A DNA stretch of 64,000 nt from MWDV01 sp964634255 (GTDB taxonomy: Bacteria > Verrucomicrobiota > Verrucomicrobiia > Limisphaerales > MWDV01). The stretch covers positions 1 through 64,000 of the forward strand of contig CAZWJC010000001.1 in assembly GCA_964634255.1 (NCBI GenBank). Direction: 5' to 3'. A program made the translations under genes and the position numbers. Position 1 is the stretch's first letter. Every line of letters starts with the position of its first letter. The notes under the pieces were generated by a model, which worked only from the letters and a program-made list of their open reading frames with translations, did not search any database and was not told the DNA's origin. Of the stretch, positions 52,983 to 60,453 are shown piece by piece.

Positions 52983-54365
52983 ATGGACTTGGCTACGGTG
53001 GAAGCACCCTCGACGGTCGGTCGCGCTGTCGCCACCGCCGCCGTGCCACGCTGTATGAAGTTGCTGGTGTTCGCACACACGCCGCCGCCGCACCATGGCC
53101 AAAGCTACATGGTGAAGCTGTTCTTGGAGGGTTTCGGAGGCGATTGCCGTCGCTGGGCCGCGGGCAAGACTTCCCCCTACGGCATCGAGTGCTACCACGT
53201 GAACGCCCGTCTCTCCAAGGAGATGGAGGACATCGGCGACTTGCGCGCGGGCAAGCTGCTCCTGCTCTGTGGGTATTGCCTGCAAGCCATCTATATCCGC
53301 TTTCGTTACGGGGTGGAGAACTTTTACTACGTGCCGGCGCCGGGCAAACGCTCCGCCCTTTACCGCGATTGGATGGTGATGGCCTTGTGCCGTCCGTTCT
53401 TTAAACGGTTCATCCTGCACTGGCACGCCGCCGGTCTGGCCAAATGGCTGGAAACCGAGCGCCAGATGAACTCCCGCGTGCTGACCTACCGGCTGATGCG
53501 CGAGGTGGACCTGAGCGTGGTGCTCTCCCGCTTCAACCTTGGCGACGCGGAGAAACTCATGGCGCGGAAGGTTCGCGTCATCGGAAATGGCATTCCGGAT
53601 CCGTGTCCGGACTTCGAACAGAGCCTCCTGCCGCGGCAACGTGCCCGGGCGGCCGCGCGCCGCAAACTGCTGGCGGGCGAGCGCCTGTCGCCGGAAGAGC
53701 GCGAGCGTGCCGGGGGCGATCCCGAGTGTTTCCGGGCGCTGTTCCTCGCCCATTGCACGCGGGAGAAAGGCGTCTTCGACGCCCTGGACGGCGTGGCGTT
53801 AGCCAACGCACGCCTCGCCGCCGCCGGTTCGCCCTTGCGGATCCACCTGACGGTGGCGGGAGCGTTTCTCGACCCGCAGGAGCAAACCGAGTTCGAGCGG
53901 CGCATTGCCCGAGAGGATCTCCAACCGTTGTCCGCTCCCGGCCCCTCGGGTGAAACCCGACCGCAGAGCTGCGTCAGTTATGCGGGGTTCGTGGCCGGCG
54001 CCGAAAAGAACCGGGCGTTTGCCCAGAGCGACGTCTTCTGCTTTCCGACCTACTACTACGCGGAGAACTTCCCGCTCGTGATCTTGGAGGCGATGGCCTA
54101 TGGGTTGCCGGTCATCGTAAGCCGGTGGCGTTCGATTCCCGAGTTGATGCCCCAGGACTTGGCGGGCCTGGTGCCGCCGCAATCGCCGAGTGATGTCGCC
54201 CACGCCTTGGTCGAAATGGCCACGCAGCCTGCCCCCGAGCATTTGCGCTCCTATTTCGTGGAGAACTTCAGCTTGGAGAAACACCTCGCGACGCTCTCCA
54301 AGGCCATTCGCGATCTGGAATCGCCGCCCGTGCCGACGCGCACCGAGGTGCGCTCCCCAGCCTAA
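52983..54365 (+). CDS. GT4-type glycosyltransferase
   Basis: 460 residues (or 436 from ATG 53055). The acceptor-side Rossmann half starts KLLVFAHTPPPHHGQSYMV; the GT-B donor half has NFPLVILEAMAYGLPVIVSRW, the E(x7)E region of GT4 enzymes, with VVLSRFNLGDAEKLM and FRALFLAHCTREKGVFDAL between. A charged insert (RARAAARRKLLAGERLSPEE) precedes the donor domain. Both ATG starts are open. It probably adds a sugar to a glycan or lipid; donor and acceptor unknown. Confidence 0.85.
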   Translation: MDLATVEAPSTVGRAVATAAVPRCMKLLVFAHTPPPHHGQSYMVKLFLEGFGGDCRRWAAGKTSPYGIECYHVNARLSKEMEDIGDLRAGKLLLLCGYCLQAIYIRFRYGVENFYYVPAPGKRSALYRDWMVMALCRPFFKRFILHWHAAGLAKWLETERQMNSRVLTYRLMREVDLSVVLSRFNLGDAEKLMARKVRVIGNGIPDPCPDFEQSLLPRQRARAAARRKLLAGERLSPEERERAGGDPECFRALFLAHCTREKGVFDALDGVALANARLAAAGSPLRIHLTVAGAFLDPQEQTEFERRIAREDLQPLSAPGPSGETRPQSCVSYAGFVAGAEKNRAFAQSDVFCFPTYYYAENFPLVILEAMAYGLPVIVSRWRSIPELMPQDLAGLVPPQSPSDVAHALVEMATQPAPEHLRSYFVENFSLEKHLATLSKAIRDLESPPVPTRTEVRSPA

Positions 54366-54486
54366 CGAACGGGCTGGCGGCGCAGCCGGTCGGATGCGGG
54401 CCGCGGAGTGTTCTCGGTGTCCGATTCGTCCATCCTTGGCGCTTTCTGGATTCCATCGTCGTGGGCCCGCGGTTATTCTCCCGGCC

Positions 54487-54750
54487 GTGAACGAGCGGCA
54501 GATCATCTTTCTCTGCATGGGCTCGGCGTGCCACCAATTGGGCGGCTACCGACTACTGCCCGTATTGGAGAAGCTGATCGAAGAGCATGGAGTGAAGGAC
54601 CGGCTGGAAGTGAAAGGCGCGTTTTGCCTGGAAACCTGCCAGCAAGGCCGCTCGCTGAAATTCGCCAGCCGCATCTTCACCGGGCTCGACGAACACACGC
54701 TCGAAGCCCTCTTCGTCCGCGAGATTCTGCCCCAACTGAAAGTCCCCTGA
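54487..54750 (+). CDS. thioredoxin-like [2Fe-2S] ferredoxin domain protein (NuoE-like)
   Basis: 87 residues from GTG. The cluster ligands are Cys10, Cys15, Cys47 and Cys51, in the C-x4-C...C-x3-C pattern of thioredoxin-like ferredoxins and the C-terminal half of NuoE. It starts 121 bp after the glycosyltransferase and its stop is followed after 1 bp by the PAS gene. Alone it can carry one electron; in sensory hydrogenase clusters the same small protein precedes the hydrogenase gene. Confidence 0.9.
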   Translation: MNERQIIFLCMGSACHQLGGYRLLPVLEKLIEEHGVKDRLEVKGAFCLETCQQGRSLKFASRIFTGLDEHTLEALFVREILPQLKVP

Positions 54751-54751
54751 C

Positions 54752-55261
54752 ATGGAAGCCACCACGACCCTTTGGAAGCGCCTTTGGGAATTCGATCCCA
54801 ACGGTCTGATGGTGCTCGACGAGCAGATGAAGATCATCCTCGTCAACCCGGCCCTGTGTCGCATTTTCAGGGCAGATGCCGATGCGCTCGTCGGGCAGAG
54901 CGCGGAAACCATTCTGGGCGACGTGGAGGAGTTCCGGTTGGCCCTGACCGAGCGGCGCAAGATCGTCGGTGTCGAACGCGAGTATCCGCGCTACGACCTT
55001 TACGTGCGCAAGGTCATCTTTCCCATCCCCGACGAGCGGATCGTGGCCGGAATCTTCGTGGACCAGACAACCGAGTGGCGGCACGAACAGGAACTGCACC
55101 GGCTCAAGCAGGAAGCCATCGCCGAAGTGCGCCAGGTCGTGGACAAACAGATGCGCGTGGCGCAAGAAATCGCCGGTCTGCTGGGCGAAACCACGGCGGA
55201 AACCAAGGTGAGCCTGCTCCGCCTCCTCGACATGCTCGGCCGCGAGAAACCCCAGCCGTGA
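54752..55261 (+). CDS. PAS protein with the C-terminal coil of HydS-type sensory hydrogenases
   Basis: 169 residues. A PAS fold at about 10-110 (FDPNGLMVLDEQMKIILVNP ... ERIVAGIFVDQTTEW) is followed by a coiled coil and a distinctive end, DKQMRVAQEIAGLLGETTAE then TKVSLLRLL (131-156). From memory, the same segment closes the PAS-bearing sensory [FeFe]-hydrogenases of Firmicutes and Thermotogae, in which the H-cluster domain precedes the PAS. Here that domain is absent. The stop overlaps the GTG start of the phosphatase (GTGA). Confidence 0.85.
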   Translation: MEATTTLWKRLWEFDPNGLMVLDEQMKIILVNPALCRIFRADADALVGQSAETILGDVEEFRLALTERRKIVGVEREYPRYDLYVRKVIFPIPDERIVAGIFVDQTTEWRHEQELHRLKQEAIAEVRQVVDKQMRVAQEIAGLLGETTAETKVSLLRLLDMLGREKPQP

Positions 55262-56415
55262 TCTACTACGACACCCACGAGCGCAGCCTCAACCACCACG
55301 GCGAGGAATTGTGCGGCGATCAGGTCAAGGTCGTCCGCACGTCTGATAAGACGCTCGTGGTCGTGTCGGACGGTTTGGGCAGCGGCGTGAAGGCGAACAT
55401 CCTCGCGCGCCTCACAACGGAGATTCTCGTCACGATGCTCTGCGAAGGTGTGGCCCTAAAGGACGTGCTGGAAACCGTCGTCGGCACGCTGCCCACGTGC
55501 AAGGTGCGGCAGATCGCTTATGCGGCATTCGTTGTCGTGGAAATCGAGAACTCCACCGGCGCGTTTCGCGTGATCAACTTCGATTGCCCGCCGCCGTTTC
55601 TCGTGCGCGCCGGACGGCTGCTCCGCATCGAGCCGCGTGTGGAGACGATCCTTGGCCGCGACCTGAAACTGTCCGAAGGCGTGCTGGAGCGGGGTGATTT
55701 CCTCGCCGTCATCAGCGACGGCGTCATGTATGCCGGCATGGGGGTGAGCATGAATTTCGGTTGGGGTTGGGAGCAGATTGGCGCGTTCCTCGAGCAAGTT
55801 GCCAAAGGTCGCCCTTCCTCCGCCGAGGCAGTGGTCCGCAAGCTCATGGACAAGACCGGCGCGCTTTACGGCGGCCAGCCGGGCGACGACGCCACGTGCG
55901 TGGGCATTCTCGCTCGCAGCCCAAACCGGCTCATGGTTTTCACCGGTCCGCCCGTGGACAGGGCCCGCGACGCGCAGTGCGTGGACCGCCTGCTGAGTTT
56001 CGAAGGCCGCAAGGTCGTTTGCGGCGGCACCACGGGTAACATGGTCGCCGAACACCTTGGCGAAGTCGTGGACCTCGATCTGACGACACTGCGCGAAGAC
56101 GTGCCGCCGATCGGCTCGCTCCCGGACATTGACCTGATGACCGAGGGGATTCTCACGCTGGCCAAGACGCTGCGCCTGCTGAAAGAGAGCCAGGGTTTGC
56201 TGACGCGGGTCAGCTACGACCGCAACGGCGCGGCGTTGCTCGCTCGTGAACTGCTCCGTGCTGACTCCATCTTCTTCCTCGCCGGGGAACAAATGAACCC
56301 GTTCTACCACAACCCCCTCCTGCCACGGAACATCTCGATCCGGCATAACCTCATCGAACAAATCGTCGAGGTCCTGCGCGGCTGCCACAAGAGTGTTGAA
56401 GTGGAGTGGGTCTGA
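55258..56415 (+). CDS. SpoIIE-type PP2C protein phosphatase
   Basis: 385 residues from GTG 55258. The metal-binding motifs are VVVSDGLGSG (Asp38), VISDGVMYAG and GDDATCVGI. The N-terminal ~230 residues are the phosphatase; the remaining ~150 (LMVFTGPPVDRARDAQCVDR... LLPRNISIRHNLIEQIVEVL) have no recognised domain. SpoIIE-type enzymes dephosphorylate Ser on anti-sigma antagonists. The start overlaps the PAS gene by 4 bp, so the two must be produced together. Confidence 0.9.
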   Translation: MIYYDTHERSLNHHGEELCGDQVKVVRTSDKTLVVVSDGLGSGVKANILARLTTEILVTMLCEGVALKDVLETVVGTLPTCKVRQIAYAAFVVVEIENSTGAFRVINFDCPPPFLVRAGRLLRIEPRVETILGRDLKLSEGVLERGDFLAVISDGVMYAGMGVSMNFGWGWEQIGAFLEQVAKGRPSSAEAVVRKLMDKTGALYGGQPGDDATCVGILARSPNRLMVFTGPPVDRARDAQCVDRLLSFEGRKVVCGGTTGNMVAEHLGEVVDLDLTTLREDVPPIGSLPDIDLMTEGILTLAKTLRLLKESQGLLTRVSYDRNGAALLARELLRADSIFFLAGEQMNPFYHNPLLPRNISIRHNLIEQIVEVLRGCHKSVEVEWV

Positions 56416-56685
56416 GTCGCCCTTGTGTTTCCGAATTACTCGACGGACAAGTTGCTTGATGGCGCTTGAAGTTCAACTCACGGCGAACACCTTTACGCGC
56501 GGCCTGTCAGTGCATCCACGAGCGCGTTCATGAGGTTGCTGGCCCAACCACGTTACTGGTTACATCAGAGAACAGCTTCAGGTCATGGCCTGCGCGGGCG
56601 CGTGACCTCCAGGCTGCTCCAAAACGGACTTGACTCCTGCCTTCCAAGTCGCACGCTCCCCAGCGAGCTCTTTAGGGAAAACGCC

Positions 56686-57411
56686 ATGAATTCCACCGCA
56701 GCCGTCTTTGCTACGACTCACTGGAGTGTGGTGCTGGCAGCAGGCCAACGCCCAGATGTAGAGGCGTCGGCAGCATTGGAGCATCTTTGCAGCCTCTATT
56801 GGTATCCACTTTACGCCTACATCCGACGTCGCGGCTACGGCGTGCATGATGCCCAAGACTCGACCCAAGGTTTCTTTGCCCACCTCCTGCGCGGGGAAAG
56901 GTGGTGCAAGCTCGCCCCCGAGAAGGGGAAGTTCCGCTCATTTCTCATCACGTCGCTCAATAACTTCCTGGCTGATGAATTCGACCGCGCCCAAGCGCAG
57001 AAGCGCGGCGGCGGTCTGCAAATCATTCCCTTTGAGAGCGAAGATGCCGAACGCCGTTATCAACTCGAGCCTCTGGACCACGACACAGCGGAGCGACTTT
57101 TTGAGCGGCGTTGGGCGTTAGCTTTGACGGACCACGCACTGGCGCGACTTGAGGGAGAATACCGGGAGCAAGGACGAGCGGCGCTCTTCTCGCATCTGTG
57201 CGGTACGCTTGTTGAGAGGGGGGCGGTGGACTCACATGCCGTCGCTGCGGAACGCCTGGGGATGACCGAAGCTGCCGTCCGAAAGGCTGCTCAACGTTTA
57301 CGCCAGAGGTATCGTGAGATCCTACGCGACACGGTGAGCCAGACGGTTGGCAGCCGGGGCGAAATTGAAGAGGAATTGCGCTACCTGAGGTCCGTAGTTG
57401 GGCGTGGATGA
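56686..57411 (+). CDS. ECF-type RNA polymerase sigma factor (kinase-linked group), copy 3
   Basis: 241 residues. FATTHWSVVLAAGQ, LYAYIRRRGYGVHDAQDSTQGFFAHLL, FLADEFDRAQAQKRGGG and region 4 LGMTEAAVRKAAQRLRQRYREILRD place it with the factors at 30607 and 35836 but as the most divergent. Region 2 has STQGFF where the others have LTQEFF. A secreted LTD/Ig protein, a prepilin-like protein, a kinase and an FHA protein follow on the same strand and are its likely regulon. The PP2C phosphatase lies 270 bp upstream. Confidence 0.9.
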   Translation: MNSTAAVFATTHWSVVLAAGQRPDVEASAALEHLCSLYWYPLYAYIRRRGYGVHDAQDSTQGFFAHLLRGERWCKLAPEKGKFRSFLITSLNNFLADEFDRAQAQKRGGGLQIIPFESEDAERRYQLEPLDHDTAERLFERRWALALTDHALARLEGEYREQGRAALFSHLCGTLVERGAVDSHAVAAERLGMTEAAVRKAAQRLRQRYREILRDTVSQTVGSRGEIEEELRYLRSVVGRG

Positions 57412-57650
57412 GGATCGCGCTGCTGTGCCAGCAAGAGCGAATACGCATGCTCCGCTGAGATGTGGATGGTTACGGCGGTGAGGATTTCTTGTCCCGTTTC
57501 CCGTTTTTTTCCGTGGTACGCGGTGACGGACAGAAATGGTGATTAGACGGAGTGACTATGAACGGATGGCGACCGATATTATCGCGGGCGTGCCAGCGAA
57601 CCAGTTATCGCCCTGGGCGATGCAGTCGCAGCGCGCGGTGTGGGAGTCAG

Positions 57651-59528
57651 ATGGCAAGCACCGCTGGCAGGCGGATTAGGCGCTGGACGATACTGATTTT
57701 GCTCATCGACCTGAACGTCCGGCTTGTGTCCGGTCAACTCGCGATCACGGAGGTGATGTCTTCTGAAGCCGGGAACAGCCCCGTGGGCTCTGACTTTTGG
57801 GAGCTGTCGAACTTTGGAACGAACGACATTGACCTGACTGGCTACTATTTCACGGATGACAAGACGACGCCCGAGGTGCGACTTATTCAGGCCGGCGATA
57901 CGAATTCTCTGCTGCGCGCAGGAGAGTCGGCTGTCTTCATCCGTACTGCGGTTACTACCAACGTCGCTCAGTTTAGGGAATGGTGGGGAGCATTACTTCC
58001 GGCACAACTGCAACTACGTATGTACGGACCATCTCCGGGGCTAAGCAGTGTGGGAGACAAGCTCCAACTGTACAACCGGACCAGGCAGCTGGTGGATGCG
58101 GTGGCGTTTGGTGAGGCGCTGCCGGGGGTGAGTTTCACCTGTGACTCGGTCACGGGTGAGTTTGGTGTCCGCAGCGTGAGCGGCCAGTGTGGCGCATTCT
58201 GCGCCGCGATTGTGCCGCCGGATGCCCCGGCCCCAGATCTTGGCTCGCCGGGCTTCCATTGCGGTTCGATTCCTTTGGGGATTTTGCAGCAACCCACAAG
58301 TCAGGAAGTCTGTGCAGGTACGGAGGCCACTTTCAGCGTGCGAGCTGCCGGACTCCCGCGACCGAAGTATCAGTGGTATTTCAAGGATACGCCGCTTGCC
58401 GATGCCACCACCGCAACGCTGACAATCACGAATGCAACGCCTGACAACGAAGGGAAATACCAAGTTGAGCTGAGCAGCAGCCTGGGGGCGCTCCGCAGTT
58501 CAATTGCTGTCCTGACAGTAAACGCCAGCCCATGCGCGCCCACGCTGTTACTGCCGCCCGCCGATCTCGAGTTGTATGCTGGGCAGGTCGCGCGATTCGC
58601 CGTCACCGTCTGTGCCTTCCCAATGCCCAACTATCAGTGGTTCTCCAACGGCATCCCCATCGAGGGCGCGATTGAGCATGTCCTGCGGATGGAGAACTGT
58701 CAAACCACCATGTCGGGCGCCGAATTCTGCGTGGTTATCGAGAACGCGCTTGGCATCACCAATGCCTACGCCCGGTTGACGGTCACCCCTAAACCGACCC
58801 TCAGGATCACGGAACTCTTTGCCTCCGCGTTGCCCGATTGTCCACCAGCACATGACTGGTTCGAGGTGACTAATCTGGGGACAAAGGCTGTCGATCTCAA
58901 CGGTTACCGGATTTTGGATCAGTTCGATATTGAACACGCAGTGCGATTGACAAACACGGGGTCCATCCTGCCCGGAGAATCCGTCATCTTCGTGGAGCGC
59001 ATGACGCCTGACGGCTTTGAAGCCTGGTGGGGGACGGACAACTTGCCCCGCGGGCCTAAGGTCATTCCGTTTGCCGGATTCGGACTCAAGGGCACGGGCG
59101 GAGAGCTATACCTTTGGAATGCGGCGGCCGAGGAAAATGGTGACGTGATTGACAGCGTATCGTACGCAGGGGCGTTAGCTGGGCGAAGCATTTATTTCCG
59201 GGAACCGGGTTGTGGCTATGGCTGCGATAGTGAGACGGGCATGTTTGGCGCTTTTCGGTCAGAAGGTTGCGGAGATATAGGTTCTCCGGGATACACGGCG
59301 AATCCCCTCCCGCACTTCCTCGACATCCGGCGAGAAGGCGTATCGGTCCTGCTGAAATGGCGTGCGGTGGAGGCCCGACGTTACCGTATAAGGTACAAGG
59401 CAGACTTAGCTGAAGCGACGTGGAAAGAGCTTGGCGTCTTCACCGCGACTGCGGCAGTTCAAACCACAACAGACACCAATGCCGGAGACTCAGCGCGGCG
59501 GTTCTATTGTTTGGAGGAGCTGCCTTGA
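57651..59528 (+). CDS. secreted LTD and Ig-like domain protein
   Basis: 625 residues. After a hydrophobic leader (WTILILLIDLNVRLVSG) an LTD opens with LAITEVMSSEAGNSPVG. Two Ig-like domains follow: VCAGTEATFSVRAAGLPRPK with YQWYFKDTPL, and LELYAGQVARFAVTVCAFPM with NYQWFSNGIPI. A second LTD opens LRITELFASALPDCPPAHDW, and the protein ends in a short strand-rich domain (RYRIRYKADLAEATWKELG). GGGAG lies 5 bp before ATG 57651. The next gene overlaps its end by 4 bp if TTG 59525 is used. Surface display is likely. Confidence 0.85.
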   Translation: MASTAGRRIRRWTILILLIDLNVRLVSGQLAITEVMSSEAGNSPVGSDFWELSNFGTNDIDLTGYYFTDDKTTPEVRLIQAGDTNSLLRAGESAVFIRTAVTTNVAQFREWWGALLPAQLQLRMYGPSPGLSSVGDKLQLYNRTRQLVDAVAFGEALPGVSFTCDSVTGEFGVRSVSGQCGAFCAAIVPPDAPAPDLGSPGFHCGSIPLGILQQPTSQEVCAGTEATFSVRAAGLPRPKYQWYFKDTPLADATTATLTITNATPDNEGKYQVELSSSLGALRSSIAVLTVNASPCAPTLLLPPADLELYAGQVARFAVTVCAFPMPNYQWFSNGIPIEGAIEHVLRMENCQTTMSGAEFCVVIENALGITNAYARLTVTPKPTLRITELFASALPDCPPAHDWFEVTNLGTKAVDLNGYRILDQFDIEHAVRLTNTGSILPGESVIFVERMTPDGFEAWWGTDNLPRGPKVIPFAGFGLKGTGGELYLWNAAAEENGDVIDSVSYAGALAGRSIYFREPGCGYGCDSETGMFGAFRSEGCGDIGSPGYTANPLPHFLDIRREGVSVLLKWRAVEARRYRIRYKADLAEATWKELGVFTATAAVQTTTDTNAGDSARRFYCLEELP

Positions 59529-59542
59529 GACTGACTCTTCCA

Positions 59543-60430
59543 ATGCGGCGACTTCCATGCTGTGGAGGCCAGCGACCCTGGCTTCACTCATGGGCAGTAC
59601 GTTGGTGCGGAGGCTTGGGGGGCCAAGGATGGCCGCATGCCGATCAGGGCGGCAGAACGGGCTTTACCTTGATCGAGTTGCTCGTCGTGATCACCATCCT
59701 CGCGATTCTGGCTGGGCTTCTTCTCCCGGCCCTGATAAGGGCGAAATCGTCGGCGCGGCGTATTGAGTGTGTGAGCCGGCAGAGCCAGTGGGCCAAGGCC
59801 TTTCTCTCCTATACAGACGATCACGATGGATGGATTCCACGCGAAGGCTACCACTCGAATGGTGAAGTGTACCGGAATAACTGGGCGCAAGTGCAGGATT
59901 CAAGCGCGGCGGCTGTTTGGTACAATGCCCTTTCGGATTCGAATGACATCCGGCGGCCGCCTGCTTCGTATTACGCTTCGAAGGAAGATGCAGAAAAGCA
60001 GATGTTGTTCTACAAACGGAACAGCTTTTTCCACTGTCCGAGTGCCCCCTTACCCAAGGACGTATGGGATTCCACATACCAGACGGTGATCTTCTCCATT
60101 GCGATGAACTCACGGTTGATCGAACCAGGTCGAGCTCCGACGATAAAACTCAGTCGAATCAATCATGATTCCCAAACGGTCTTGTTTCTCGACAATCTTT
60201 TGGATGGGGAGCGAAAGGTGGTTTCGGAACAAGCGAATGACTACCTTGGCCAACCGGGCGCCAGTGCCAACCGGTACGCGGGAGTGCGGCACGGCAAATG
60301 TGGCGTGATGGCCTTTGCCGATGGCCACGTAACACCTGTGCGGGGTGACAGGGCGGTTACCATGAAAGGGGCGTACGCGGGAATGGAGATCATGCCGCCG
60401 GTGGACATTTTCTGGGAGCCGGACGAGTAA
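59543..60430 (+). CDS. prepilin-like protein with type IV cleavage motif (H-x9-DG family)
   Basis: 295 residues from ATG 59543. GFTLIELLVVITILAILAGL is the type IV prepilin signal, preceded by an unusually long ~45-residue leader. The C-terminal half contains the H-x-x-DG pattern (VRHGKCGVMAFADGHVTP) of the DUF1559-type proteins. These look like pseudopilin scaffolds, and large families occur in Planctomycetes/Verrucomicrobia. TTG 59525, overlapping the previous stop, is an alternative start. Confidence 0.85.
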   Translation: MRRLPCCGGQRPWLHSWAVRWCGGLGGQGWPHADQGGRTGFTLIELLVVITILAILAGLLLPALIRAKSSARRIECVSRQSQWAKAFLSYTDDHDGWIPREGYHSNGEVYRNNWAQVQDSSAAAVWYNALSDSNDIRRPPASYYASKEDAEKQMLFYKRNSFFHCPSAPLPKDVWDSTYQTVIFSIAMNSRLIEPGRAPTIKLSRINHDSQTVLFLDNLLDGERKVVSEQANDYLGQPGASANRYAGVRHGKCGVMAFADGHVTPVRGDRAVTMKGAYAGMEIMPPVDIFWEPDE

Positions 60431-60453
60431 CTGTCTGCGTAGGCGAGGATACG

